Shown here piece after piece: positions 36,551 to 47,560 of a DNA stretch of 64,000 nucleotides (positions within the stretch are counted from its first letter, which is position 1; each line of letters begins with the position of its first letter). The position numbers were made by a program, and so were the translations under genes. The stretch comes from Symsagittifera roscoffensis (Eukaryota > Xenacoelomorpha > Acoela > Convolutidae), in assembly GCF_963678635.1 (NCBI RefSeq), contig NC_087069.1:16340660-16404659 (forward strand), written 5' to 3'. The notes below the pieces were generated by a model, which saw only the letters and a program-made list of their open reading frames with translations, was not told the origin of the DNA and searched no databases.

Positions 36551-37238
36551 ATCTTTTTTTTAAAAAAAAAACCTTTTTTTTATGCTAGCACGCTCCTAAC
36601 GCAAAACTTTTTATCGCTTTAGCTCTAAAAAACTCAAATACTTCTGTCAGCCTGCCACTCTACCCTCCGGTCACCGACAAAATTATCATTAACGTGCTCA
36701 AAAATACTCAAACAACATTCAAGGGAGGAAACCTAACCCACCACCAAAACACTCAAAATTTTGATCAGAAAAGATATAAATCGATATGAAACACCCAGAA
36801 TAGGAAGGTCAGATCACATTTCGTCGGGAAAAAAAAAATAAAAAAGGGTCATTTTGTTTTTTTTGGTCTTTTTGAAATTTTTTTTCATTGTTTTTTGTAA
36901 TTGTCTGTTTTCAAGTAAATTTGTTTTGGTTTTTTCTTAGTTATACCCTATTTTTGTTCGGTTTTTATTATTATTTGGTCCCAGCGCCTTGAGATAAGCG
37001 GGCTCATGACATCCCACCTGGTCCTCAGGCACCGGGAATTTTTGGTCTTAATTAGGTTAAAAAGCTAAATAGTTCCAGGCGAAGGGTCGGTACCTTCCGC
37101 CTAATACAATACAGTTCAATAAGGCCTCTAACTCAGGCATTGGCTCGAAGCGTAGCGTTCGTCGCTGAAACGTTAGAAGAGCATGCTGCTCTAAAGCCTT
37201 TAAGAGGGCCCACACTGGAGCGCCATAAAAACGCCTAT

Positions 37239-37924
37239 GTAACAATTGTGGAAATGCTACATAGTGACGGAGCCTGGAAAAAGCACCTAATGACGACTGG
37301 CCGACGTCAATTGTCTCAATTCTACCCGTTTGTCACCATCTAGTTCTAGCCAGCTGATTTTCTGGTCGATTTAGGGCTAAGTTAAAAGTTTCCAGTTTTA
37401 GGCCATCAGTAAACCACTTTTGATCAGCTTCCGCTACATGCGAAAGAACCACATAGCTGGGTCTCGGATCCCCAGACTACATGATTACCGTTAGCAACAC
37501 GCTCGAGTATCATATTTTAATACGTTTTTAAGGATAGTTATATACTAGATCCATTGGAGATGGATTGACACTTTCCTCTTTCTAGCTACTCATGCTCTGA
37601 AATAAAGTGTAAAATCGGAGAAAATTCAGCTATTCAGGGCATCACAGCAGCTAAAAAGAGTCTCTGGGCACCTGGCCTCCAATTCCACTCTCCCCCGGAG
37701 ATAATGTTCTTATCTTCCCAATCTCGTGGCACGGAGGGTACTGATCTGCTCCGGATATCCCACTGAAGCCTCCTTTCTTCCTATCGGCTCCAGTAACGCG
37801 TCATAATGTGCGTGATCATCACGATAAGTAACTTCTATTTTTTTTTTCTGTCGACTTATTCTCGCCTTGCTATTCCGGTTGTCCGTTTTTTCTCTTTCTC
37901 TTGCCAAAAATGGCCGTTTCTCTG
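37239..37924 (-). repeat. Truncated LTR, element A family (unit 2)
   Basis: Aligns with 33664-34245 and with the element A LTR, with the same truncated end joined to the ATPase fragment. Retains a segment (about 37500-37620, 'tatatactagatccattggagatgg') that unit 1 lacks but both full LTRs have. Confidence 0.7.
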
Positions 37925-37944
37925 AGTTCAAAGTCGACTCCTTG

Positions 37945-38150
37945 GAAAAATTTAAAGTTTTTTGCATTTGTACGTAAAGAGGTGGATACTGATGATGAAA
38001 AAAAAAGTTTTGTCAAGTTTTGGTTGAAACTTACCAATTTTTAACCAATCAACAAAAAGATGTGATTTTTCAGATCCACTTGGTCCAACTAGCGAATAAA
38101 AAACTCGTTCTTTGCTAAAAAATTGTGAATTGTTTTTGCATGACGAAATG
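37945..38150 (-). pseudogene. Maverick ATPase N-terminal fragment (unit 2)
   Basis: Collinear with 34265-34440. The LTR junction is at the same ATPase position, 'gcatttgt' near 37965. The frame is less open than in unit 1: the Walker region can be aligned at nucleotide level ('cagatccacttggtccaact') but is interrupted. Confidence 0.5.
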
Positions 38151-38955
38151 GGTAGTTGCTACACCTCCAATGAAAATTCTTCATCTTTGAAAATCAAATT
38201 CTGGTTTTTTGGACATGGTTAGTCATCCAAGCTTGTAACCTTTGTTTCCAAAAATTTACACATTTCATAACCTTTTGCAAAACTACGTTTCTGGAGCGTT
38301 TAATTTTTTCAATGTTTTTTCAAGCTCATTTTTTTTCATGACCACTGCTCCAGTTGATTCCATGAAGATGCTTCGTACACCAAGCAGACTGAGATGTATC
38401 TTCGAACTTTTTCTTTTAGGGGGAGGAAAGGAATATCCCACAGTTTGTTCACTTTTTTAAATTTCTAACTCTTTCACTATTTTGTCTTCAATACATTCCA
38501 TATTCACAACAACCAGACTCATGATGGTAACTGTTTTTGCTGAAGTTTTTAGTTAAAATGACTAAAAATCGAACAATGCATATACTTTTGAAGCAGATGA
38601 AGCAAAAATTTTATAATACAAACAGAAAAGCACGTGACCAAACACCATGAACTGAAAAATCTTGGTAAAACGTAACAGTAACCAGGTCCCTTATGCAGCT
38701 GCGTCATGTAAAATTGCATGAAGTCTGAAGATTTTTGAGTTTGCCAAAAAGAAATCCATTCAGGAATTTCCGTATTCAATTAGACCCCCAGAAGGAAGTT
38801 TTTAGTCCATTTCTTCCAAATTTTTGTTTGGGTCCCAAACGATACAGGTACAAAAAAGCAATTTTTTCCTTTTTGTATTAGATGAAACGCCATGCTTAAT
38901 CAGGTCAAAAATTCTGAGAATTTCAACGAGTTTCTGAACATTCATTTTCTACAGT

Positions 38956-39986
38956 TTATTCATCAATAATGATACAACTTTTTTTGAATGTTTCTACATA
39001 AGACAAAATGGAGGGGTAAAAATCAATCAGTTTATCATACTCCTCTTTTTCCATTTGAAATTTCTGATTGTTTTTCCAAGTGTTTCCTTTTCTACGATTT
39101 TCTATAAGATCTATTTTTTTAATATCTGAACAATAACTTAGAAACATTTTACGTCTTTCATTATGCAAAGACCACTCAAACTGATAAATTTGTGATTCTG
39201 TATCCAAGTCATGCAAAATTGGTAAGTTTTGAGGTTCCAAAACTGTATGTGAAAATTTTTGGGACTTTTCTTCTAAGACGACATGAAAAAGCCCCAATTT
39301 TTTTTGAATCTTTAAAACAAGATTTCCGAATAAACAAGTGTTCCAACTAACACTGCTCAGCTCGAAGAAACTTTAAAAAAAGATTCAGCAAGATCAATAT
39401 TTGAATTACATGACTATAATAACATCACTCAACAAATTTTTTGAGCTTTACAGTTTTCAACAAACATAAAATCTCCCAAGACTCGGGCGAGTTCTTTGAA
39501 TTCGTTCAAAGTATAGTTGACATAGGCAACTTGCTTCAAGCTTTCGTACTTCTTTGCAGTGAAGAATCGAATCTGAATGTAGGGTGGCTTCACACTGTTT
39601 CTTGATTGTGAGACACACCCTTCTCTTCTTGTATGTTGGTACGTCATAGACCGCATGGCAGTTCGCAAGTTCCTGCTCCATTGTTGAGTCTTTGTCAGAC
39701 TAGGGTTCCATTTCAAGAACAAGTCCCAGAAATTCAGCGTCGTGAGTAACTGTATTCCGTATTGCTGATATCATTTCTCTTTCTTTTTCACCAAAATAAA
39801 CTAGCTAGATTTCTCGATTTGTCCCAATTCATTTTCCTTTAGCAATTGGAAGCAAGGTTTAAAGTAATTTTTTGTTGTTGAAGGATATTTGGGAATAAGG
39901 AAATTTTCCAATTTGTATTCGATTTTTAGCAAATTCAAATAGTTGGGAAGGATATCTTTTTCGTGAGTACATTTTTGGAGAGCCAA
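38956..39986 (-). pseudogene. PC4-like Maverick gene, copy 2, with upstream ORF
   Basis: 39297-38956 holds the PC4-like C-terminal module ('DIKKIDLIENRRKGNTWKNN', 'QKFQMEKEEYDKLIDFYPSI'). 39722-39429 and 39681-39457 are the N-terminal module in two frames ('YVNYTLNEFKELARVLGDF'). 39986-39801 is an additional open stretch ending 'CFQLLKENELGQIEKSS', which may be the gene's true N-terminus. Compared with copies 1 and 3 the gene is the same length, with different frame breaks, so it was already decaying or non-functional when amplified. Confidence 0.45.
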
Positions 39987-40411
39987 CTGATCAGTGGCAG
40001 GTGTTTCAAAATAATGATATTTGTAAAAATATCTAAATTAGGAAATGTAGATGATTCACTGTACATTCCAAATTACATCCAAATTTTTTCATCAAGAGGT
40101 GATTTTTCAACCAATTGTATCGTGCAGTCGAACACAACTTGAATTGTAGATTTCCGGAAAAATTACGCAAAGAAAACGCTTACTGCGAACAAAAAAAATC
40201 TAAAGACATTATCTCAGTTGTGCTCAGAAGCTTGGAGACTCCTGGATCAGCTTTTTTGGAAAGGATTCGAAAATTTTAAAATTCAAAGTACGAGACTGAT
40301 TTGTTAAAAATTGTTGATTGTTTTGTTGATGGTTAAGGTTCTGTAAATTGTGAGCGTACCAATTTTTCTGTTAATAAGTGAATCTTTTTTTTTACAAAAA
40401 CCTTATTTTTA

Positions 40412-41515
40412 TGCTAGCACGCTCCTAACTCAATACTTTTTATCGCTTTAGCTCTAAAAAACTCAAAAACTCAATCTGCAAAACATGATTGCGAAATTCG
40501 GAAAATTACAAAAGTTTTGATCGAAAAATTTTATTTTTCGCCAACTTCTATTAAGTTTTTTCCCGTGCGGTTTGTTTAATTAGAGGGATCGAATTACATA
40601 GTAACCCACTACACAGAAGGTTTTTGCTGTTCGGAAAACTCGGATATCCAAAAATTTTGGGGTTAACAGTTTGGTGGAAAATCGGTATTTTTCGACAATA
40701 TAGGTGTGTTTCTCGGGTCTAAATGGGAGATAAGTAATATATAACAAGGCTAATAATCTATTAGTAGTCGTTAATCAAAATTACTATACCCTCCTTTGCA
40801 CCAAAATATCTGAATTAAAACCCGTGACTAGGAATTTTGCAATCGATGAATGGTGCGATCGGACCGCGCCAATTGTGCCCCCCACCACTTAAGTTTTACA
40901 AAAAATAGTACCCGAAGGATACTAAAATTGTATCAGCGATAAACAACAGTCGTTGTGCATGTTGTCCTTCTTGCACTCTATTGAGTCTGGAGTACGTCTG
41001 TCAGCCTGCCACTATACCCTCCGGTCGCCGGCAAAATTATCATTAACGTGCTCAAAAATACTCAAACAACATTCAAGGGAGGGTACCTACATATTACATC
41101 TCGTCCAGAAAAAAATATAAAAAAGGGTCATTTTGTTTTTTTTTTGGGTCTTTTTGAATTTTTCTTCACTGTTTTTTGTAATTTTCTGTTTTCAAGTAAA
41201 TTTGTTTTGGTTTTTTCTTGGTTATACACTATTTTTGTTCGGTTTTAATTAGATATTGGTCCCAGCGCCTTGAGATAAGCGGGCACATGACATCCCACCT
41301 GGTCCTCGGGCACCCGGAATTTTTGGTCTTAATTAAGGTAAAAAGCTAAATAGTTCCAGGCGAAGGGTCGGTACCTTCCGCCTGATACAATACAGGGCAT
41401 TAAGGCCTCTAACTCAGGCAAAGGCTCGAAGCGTAGCGTTCGTCGCTGAAGCGTTTGCCGATCATGCTGCTCTAAAGCCTTTAAGAGGGCCCACACTGGA
41501 GCGTCATAAAAACGC
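40412..41515. repeat. Start of tandem composite unit 3
   Basis: Repeats 32491-33650 of unit 1 (element A leader part) and stops at 41515 ('gcgtcataaaaacgc'), where it is joined directly to Maverick ATPase sequence instead of to the LTR. The remainder of unit 3 continues, rearranged, from 42712 to about 46060. Confidence 0.7.
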
Positions 41516-41790
41516 GGGATCCTAGACCTAGTTGTTGACTTAATGTATTGATTTGTAAAACGTCTCTAGGTAACTTGAACAAAACGTTATTTGTTTTTTG
41601 TAACTCAACATCTCTTCTCAAATTGCTTAGATGAAACAAGCTATGCTTAATATATATTGTATTCAAATCCCTGTGTCTTCCAGCAGTAGCAATTCTTACA
41701 AACTGCTTAGAATTTGAAATTTCTTCTCAAAAGTCAATTTTTAACAGGTTTTTTGTTCCAATACTAGAAAAATTTCAATTAGTTCTCATG
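41516..41790 (-). pseudogene. Maverick ATPase, middle fragment
   Basis: The frame starting at 41666 reads 'NTIYIKHSLFHLSNLRRDVE' and 'VLFKLPRDVLQINTLSQQLG'. The first block corresponds to the part after Walker B in Polinton ATPases. Upstream sequence to about 41790 continues the alignment with 43330-43059. It ends at exactly the residue (LGLG) at which the 43059 copy meets an LTR end. Confidence 0.65.
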
Positions 41791-42711
41791 AGTTTACCCA
41801 AATCTAGTATTTTGACACCATTCGACTCCTAATTTGCAGCCTTTCAAAAAAGCATTGATTTGAATACTGTATATTTAACTGTATCACCAACTACGGCTTC
41901 AAATCACATTTTTAGACAGCTAAAAAGCACTTTCATGTATTTTTGCAAATTCCACTTTGATTTTCAGAGAGTCAAATTGACCACGAATCTCATCAGGAAA
42001 CGAAAGTAGATGACCTTTTCTTCAACATCTTCTTTTATTCTGGGCTGTCAGAATGGCGTTTTAGAGAATCATCGAACAATGAGAGCAAAAACACTCATCA
42101 TTTCCATATCTTTTAAGCCCTCACTTGAAAGCCATCAATTAGCCCACTATAGTTTGACTATAAGCAGGTGAATTTTTCAAGAGGCCAATGGCAATCGCAA
42201 CTGGCTCTACCGATGTCCAATTTTTAGGTCTCATGTGAATATAAAGATAAAAATTTTTATTTGGTTATGCGTTACGAAGCCAAACTGTGCACTGGAAAGG
42301 AGCCCAATTTTGTGTCTGTATGTTCCTGGATTCCAGAGACAAGTCTGTAAACATGTAAAATTTTTGTCGGAACGATCAAAGAGAAGGAAAGGACAAAAAA
42401 AGAGCAAAGGAAGCGTCCTTGTTGAGGAATCAGCTTATAATGCACAGAATGCACAGTTTGGCCTCGTAATGTCGGTTATGTATAAAAATCAGTTTCAGTT
42501 GTCGGTCCAAGTACTCGGCAGATCCACAGGACTGCAATATCGTTTTTTTAAGGTTTTTTCAATTCGATGTTGATGATGATGATTAACCCCCGCTATTAAA
42601 AGGGTAACCTGTCCAAACCTTTTTAAAACGGCAAGAATCATTTCGCCAAATTCAAAATTTTTGCATACAGCCAAAAAACATCTATTTGTACTTTTGCTCG
42701 AATGCAGCATC
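41791..42711. other. Unassigned stretch within rearranged unit 3
   Basis: AT-rich with no gene I can support. About 42325-42430 is a diverged inverted copy of 3065-3170. On the minus strand around 42100-42070 a short 'ECFCSHCSMIL' frame resembles half of a zinc finger, but too little is left to call. Confidence 0.35.
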
Positions 42712-43052
42712 TCTGTTGCCCACTGAATCCTCCTTTCTTCATGTCGGTTCCAGTTACGCGTCTTATCTTGCGTGATCGTCAGGATAAGAAACTTCGTGTT
42801 TTTTTTCTAATTTTTCTTTCAATTTTTTCCCGTCTTGCTAATCCGGTTGTCCGTTTTTTCTATTTCTCTTGCCAAAAAGGACGGTTTCTCTGATTTTCCG
42901 GGAAATATTTTGTCTCAATACGAATTTTGAAAGTTTGAAAACTACAGAATATTCTTACCATCCTTTTCATAACGAGTTCGCGGCTAACGTCGGTAATGCC
43001 CGTTTCGTTCTCTTCGGGGTGTTTGACTGTGCCAGTCCGGGGGATTGGCTCA
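42712..43052 (-). repeat. LTR fragment with the natural LTR end (5' terminus)
   Basis: Aligns with 11030-11329 of the element A LTR, including 'cataacgagttcgcggctaacg', and ends at the family terminus ('ggggattggctca', minus strand TGAGCC), directly followed by Maverick ATPase sequence at 43053. This is the clean element/target junction: it marks the original right end of element A. Confidence 0.65.
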
Positions 43053-43600
43053 TATCCTAGACCTAGTTGTTGACTTAATGTATTGATTTGTAAAACGTCT
43101 CAAGGTAACTTGAACAAAACTATATTTGTTTTTTGTAAGCCAACATCTCTTCTCAAATTGCTTAGATGAAACAAGCTATACATAATAAATATTGTATTCA
43201 AACCCCTGTGTCTTCCAGCAGTAGCAATTTTCACACACTGCTTAAAATTTGAAATTTTTTCTCAAATGTCATCAATTTTTAACAGGTATTTTGTTCCAAT
43301 ATTAGAAAATTTTCAATTAGTTCAAAGCCAACTCCTTAAACTAAGGTTTAAATTTAAGGTTTTTTTATTTGCATTTGTCCATAGAAAGGTAGAAAAGATT
43401 GAAAAAAATAGAAAATTTGGTCAAATTTTGGTTGAATTTTACCAATTTTTAACCAATCAACAATAAGATGCGGTTTTCCGGATCCACTCGGTCCAACTAT
43501 CGAAACAAAAACTCGTTCTTTGGTAAAAATTGTGAAGAGTATTTGCATGACAAAATGGGTAGTTGCTACAACTCCAATCTTATTCTTCATCTTTGAAAAT
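43053..43600 (-). pseudogene. Maverick packaging ATPase, N-terminal two thirds
   Basis: 43590-43354 reads 'ERVFVSIVGPSGSGKPHLIV' (Walker A G-P-S-G-S-G-K), 'DWLKIGKIQPKFDQIF' and 'FYGQMQ'. After a degraded stretch, 43230-43059 gives 'KIATAGRHRG'-type sequence, 'IYIKHSLFHLSNLRRDV' and 'DVLQINTLSQQLGLG'. This is the A32/FtsK-like ATPase of Polintons, which packages genomic DNA into capsids. It ends at the LTR junction; the missing C-terminus is at 10480-10330. The Walker B region is damaged by a deletion near 43340. Confidence 0.65.
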
Positions 43601-44402
43601 CAAATTCTGAAATTTTGGACCAGCGTAGTGATCCAAGTTTGTAAACTTTGTTTCCAAAATTTCACATTTTCCATAATCTTTTGCAAAATTACCTTTCTGG
43701 AGCTTTTAATTTTTTCAATGTTTTTTCCAGCTCATTATAATTTTCATGGCCACTGCTCCAATTGATTCTATGAAGATGCTTCGTACACCAAGCAGACTGA
43801 GATATAGCTTCGAATTTTTTCTTTTTGGAAGGAAGAAAGGAATATCTCACAGTTTTTTCATTTTTTTTTCTAACACTTTCACTATTTTGTTTTCAATATA
43901 TTCCATATTCAAAACAACCAGACTCATGATGTTAACTGATTTTGCTGAAGAATTTGGTTAAAGTGACTAACAATCGAACAATGCATATACTGTTGAAGCA
44001 GTTGAAGAAAAAATTTTAATACATGAACAGAAAAGCAATCCAGTCACGTGACCAAAAAACCAAGAAATAGGAAGTCTAGGTTAAAATAGAACAAGAACCA
44101 GGTCCCTTATCCAGCTGCATCATGAAAAACTGCATGAAGTCTGAAGAATTTTGAATATGCAAAAAAGTAATCCATACAGGAATTTCCGTATCCAATTAGA
44201 CCACAGAAGGAAATTTTTGGTCCTTTTCTTTTAAATTTATGTTCGGGTCTAAAACAATACAGTTACAAAGAAAGTGCTTATTTGTATTTGATGAAACGCC
44301 ATGCTTATTTAAGTCAAAAATTCTGAGAATTTCAACAAGTTTCTGAACGTTCATTTTCTACAGTGCATTCATCTATAATGATACAAGTTTTTTCGAACGT
44401 TT

Positions 44403-44760
44403 CTACAAAAGACTGAACCGAGGGTATAAAATCAACAGGTTTATTATACTACTATTTTTTATTTGAATTTTCTGATTGTTTTTCCAAGTATTTCCTTTTC
44501 TACGATACTCAAAAAGATCTATTTTCTGAATATCTGAACGATAACTTGGAAATGTTTTACGTCTTCCATTATGCAAAGACCAATCAAATTGATAAATTAT
44601 TGATTCTGTATCCAAGTCATGCAAATTTGGCAAATTTTGAGATTCCAAAACTGTTAGTGAAAAATTTTGGGACTTTTCTTCTAAGACGATATGAAAAAGC
44701 CCCATTTTGCTTTGAATCTTTAAAACAAGATTTCTGGAAAAAACCAATGTTCCAACTCAT
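44403..44760 (-). pseudogene. PC4-like module, copy 3a
   Basis: 114-codon frame from 44747 with 'SIIYQFDWSLHNGRRKTF', 'DIQKIDLFEYRRKGNTWKNN', ending out of frame. Together with 45333-45680 it shows that a ~980-bp segment (about 43795-44815 against 44816-45720) was duplicated inside unit 3: 'gcatatactgttgaagc' and 'accaggtcccttatccagctgc' each occur once in both halves. Confidence 0.45.
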
Positions 44761-45332
44761 ACTGCTCAGCTCGAAGAAACTTGAAAAAAGATTCAACGAG
44801 ATCATTTTTGAGACTGAGACGTAGCTTCGCACTTTTTGGGAGGAAGAAACAAATATCCCACAGTTTGTCTATTTTTATAAATTTCTAACTCCTTCACTAT
44901 TTTGTTTTCAATACATTAGTATCCAAAACATGAAGTTTTTGGTTAAAATGACTAATAATCGAACAATGCATATACTGTTGAAGCTGTTGAAGCAAAAATT
45001 TATTTACAGAAACAAAAAAAACAATCCAGTCACGTGGCCAAAAACCCAAGAACTAGGAAATCTAGGTAAAACATAACAATAACCAGGTCCCTTATCCAGC
45101 TGCAACATGAAAAAGTGCATGAAGTCTGAAGAATTTTGAGTTTGCAAAAGTAATTCATACAGGATTTTCCGTATCCAATAAAACTCCCAGAAGGAAACTT
45201 TTGGTCATTTTTTTCACAATTATGTTACGGTCCAAAACAAAACAGGTTCAAAGAAAGTAATTTTTTCTTTTTGCATTTTATGAAACGCCATGCTTAATCA
45301 AATCAAAAATTTTGAGAAATTCAACCAATTTC

Positions 45333-45960
45333 TTAACGTTCATTTTCTACAGTGCATTCATCAATAATTATGCAAGTTTTTTTGAATGTTTCTACATAAG
45401 ACAAAATCGAGGGGATAAAATCAACCAGTTTATCATACTCCTCTTTTTCCAATTGAATTTTCTGATTGTTTTTCCAAGTGTTTTCTTCTATAAGATTTAT
45501 TTTTTTGATATCTGAACGATAACTTAGAAAGATTTTACGTCTTACGTTATGCAAAGACCACTCAAGTTGATAAATTTGTGATTCTGTATCCAAGTCTTGC
45601 AAATTTCGTAAATTTTGAGATTTCAAAACTGTTAGTAAAATTTTCTTGGACTTTTCTTCTGAGACAATATGAAAAAGCCCTAATTTACTTTGAATCTTTA
45701 AAACAAGCTATCTGGAAAAAATATTGTTCCAACTCAAACATAAAAACTCTCAAAACTTGGGCCAGTTCTTTGAATTCGTTCAAAGTATAGTTGACATAGG
45801 CAACTTGCTTCAAGACTTCGTTCTCCTTTGCGGTGAAAAGTTCAATCTGATTGTAGGATGGCCTGTTCACACTGTACTTCTTGATTGTGACACACACCCT
45901 TCTCTTCTTGTATGTTGCTACGTCATACACCGTATGACAGTTCGCAAGTTCCTGCTCCAT
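45333..45960 (-). pseudogene. PC4-like Maverick gene, copy 3b
   Basis: 45960-45685 carries the N-terminal module with the least damage ('TYKKRRVCVTIKKYS', 'QIELFTAKENEVLKQVAYVN', 'YTLNEFKELAQVL'). 45626-45333 carries the C-terminal module ('QIYQLEWSLHNVRRKIFL', 'QKIQLEKEEYDKLVDFIPSI', 'LSYVETFKK'). Here the pair of beta-sheet plus helix modules is clearest, which is why I compare the protein with PC4. A five-residue gap removes the D-[IL]-x-E-Y turn seen in the other copies. Confidence 0.5.
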
Positions 45961-46139
45961 GGTTGAATCTTTGTCAGATTAGAGTATGATACAAGAACGA
46001 GTCCAAGGTTATCAGCGTCGTGAATAACAGTATTACGCATTGATGATATACTTTCTCCTTATTTTTCTCCTTCAATTTTTCATTGTCGCTGTTAAACGTT
46101 TCCAAGTAAAAAAAAGTACAAGTTTACTTCAAAAATTTA

Positions 46140-46697
46140 AAGCGAGTCGTTTTCAATTGGAGGGATTTATCTATTATTGACAGGAATCTAACAGAGAAGT
46201 GGGTTGATGATTGGAAGCTGAAAGCCCACAAAACTGACCTTTACTCCTATGTTATGAGGAAAAATATAAATGAGCTAAAAGATGCGCTGGATATGGCTGA
46301 CAGAACATCTACACAAAGTGTAAATTTGAGTGAAGTTGAATATTTAAAGCATGATAAACAAAGTTTTACCTACAAGCCACTATGAGTTTTTGCAAAGGAA
46401 GATATAGAAGTTGGGTTGGAAATTGATGGTCTTATAGGTGTTTTAGTGGTTATAAAAGAAGAAGACCACAACGAAAATTTCGATTCTTTTTCCGTTGTTT
46501 ATAGTAGTAGATTTGAACTGCAAGCCCTGATGTTAGGACCAATTTCGTTTGTAAAGGCGTCCTGTGTCTCTAATGTAGCTTATGTAAGACTAGGAAAAGT
46601 TACGGCATGTGCACCAATGAAAAATAACAAAAGTCATACTGCAAGATCTAGCCAAATTGCTAAAAAAACGTTTAATTTATTTATTTATTTGAAATAA
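46140..46697 (+). pseudogene. SET-domain-like gene fragment, truncated
   Basis: A plus-strand frame is open from about 46140 with one TGA at about 46382. Its second half reads 'LEIDGLIGVLVVIKEED', 'DSFSVVYSSRFELQALML' and 'LGPISFVKASCVSNVAYV', then 'GKVTACAP'. This follows SET domains of the SUV4-20/KMT5 type: Y-S-x-R-x-x-x-x-x-L-x-L-G-P-x-x-[FY]-[IV]-N-H-x-C-x-x-N-x-x-[FY]-V. The catalytic-site N-H is replaced by Lys-Ala, and the G-E-E-I-T and post-SET part is missing, so it cannot methylate. It may be a host gene fragment or cargo of a mobile element. It lies between the Maverick end and the 46772 repeat. Confidence 0.45.
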
Positions 46698-46771
46698 TTT
46701 AAATTAATTTTAGAATACAGTTGTTCTCAGTCTGGAACTAACTCCCATAAACCGCTGTACACTAAATCTAT

Positions 46772-46857
46772 TGAGACTAGGAGATATAAGAGTAAGATTA
46801 AGATCGGTATTAGACTAAGAAGTTGCACGAATCTACCCGGCCGAAAATAAGATAGCG
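46772..46857 (+). repeat. Right copy of the dispersed inverted repeat (partner 1586-1672)
   Basis: Same sequence as the reverse complement of 1586-1672, with the shared frame 'RLGDIRVRLRSVLD', TAA, 'EVARIYPAENKIA' and then a TGA. An insertion of about 35 bases separates the flanking 'ctattgag' from the block in the left copy only. Confidence 0.7.
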
Positions 46858-46967
46858 TGACGAGCAGGCGTTGTACCTTATCTGAAATTTTTCTATGAGT
46901 AAATTTTATAATACATAATTCATCTGGTGCAACCAAAAGTCTCGAACAGACCTTAATTAACCTAGAT

Positions 46968-47358
46968 TTAGAAAAGTAGATTCGAATTAGACAAATACAA
47001 CATTCTAAAAGTGTTATATGACAAAAACTTAGTAGAAATGTCTCTACGACTCAATAGATCAGATCCAATATTGCGAACAATACGAGAACTACCCCGTATT
47101 GAAAGAAGACCTTGAACAAGAGACGACGTACGACTAGGAAGAAATCTACCAACCCTTTTCATGAATGTACGACAAAAACCAGACCAAACTTTTGTATTTA
47201 GAATACTTCCAGCAGTAAAATTAAATTTTCATTTACTGACATCAAATTTTGAAGAAACATCTTCAATAACCTTTCATGGCGCTAAAACTAATAATTATAC
47301 AAATTATTTCATCCCAGCTTCATCACCTAAAAACAACCACAAAAACAACCGCAAATGA
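46968..47358 (+). pseudogene. Fragment of an unassigned protein gene, one stop
   Basis: Open from about 46973 except for a TGA at about 47113: 'YNILKVLYDKNLVEMSLRLN', 'RSDPILRTIRELPRIERRP', stop, 'DDVRLGRNLPTLFMNVRQKP', 'DQTFVFRILPAVKLNFHLL', ending 'SSPKNNHKNNRK'. The biased but coherent composition (Arg/Leu-rich, then a strand-rich tail) and single stop suggest a decayed gene of the same element family as the 46772 repeat and the 1-1640 pseudogene. No family recognised. Confidence 0.4.
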
Positions 47359-47419
47359 CAAAAACTAACAATCATCACAACTTAAAACCTAGCCTTATAA
47401 CTTAACCTTTTATCGAAAA

Positions 47420-47560
47420 ACTATCAAGGCTTATCCTTGTTTTCATTCAAATTAATTTCAATTAAATTAACACATCATCAAGGCTTCCCGTGGATCATTA
47501 AATTAAATTAATCTAAACCGAAAACTCTGATCATCAAGGCTTATCCTTGAATCAAATAGA
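47420..47560. repeat. Three short hairpin-forming repeats
   Basis: 'atcaaggcttatccttg' near 47426 and 47532, with a variant 'atcatcaaggcttcccgtgg' near 47478, at about 53-bp spacing. Each perfect copy is a small palindrome (CAAGG ... CCTTG). They lie just outside the element B LTR. Confidence 0.5.

Larger units (their letters stand above)
32491..36582. repeat. Tandem composite unit 1 (about 4.09 kb)
   Basis: Begins with 'tgctagcacgctcctaacg' and runs to the next occurrence of that block at 36583. Contents: element A leader, truncated LTR (33664-34245), the start of the Maverick ATPase (to about 34440), a short ORF, the PC4-like gene and a small plus-strand ORF. Because it contains retroelement and Maverick DNA joined, the amplification happened after their fusion. 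Confidence 0.75.
36583..40411. repeat. Tandem composite unit 2 (about 3.83 kb)
   Basis: Same order of parts as unit 1. A deletion of roughly 300-500 bp near 36640 joins 'aaaaactcaaa' to 'cttctgtcagcctgccact', removing leader sequence that unit 1 (32530-33050) and unit 3 (40460-41000) keep. The units are diverged by many small changes, so the duplication is old. Confidence 0.75.

Noticed and set aside
41900-42130. Possible zinc-finger gene on the minus strand ('ECFCSHCSMIL')
   Set aside because: Too short and interrupted by stops; no repeated finger spacing.
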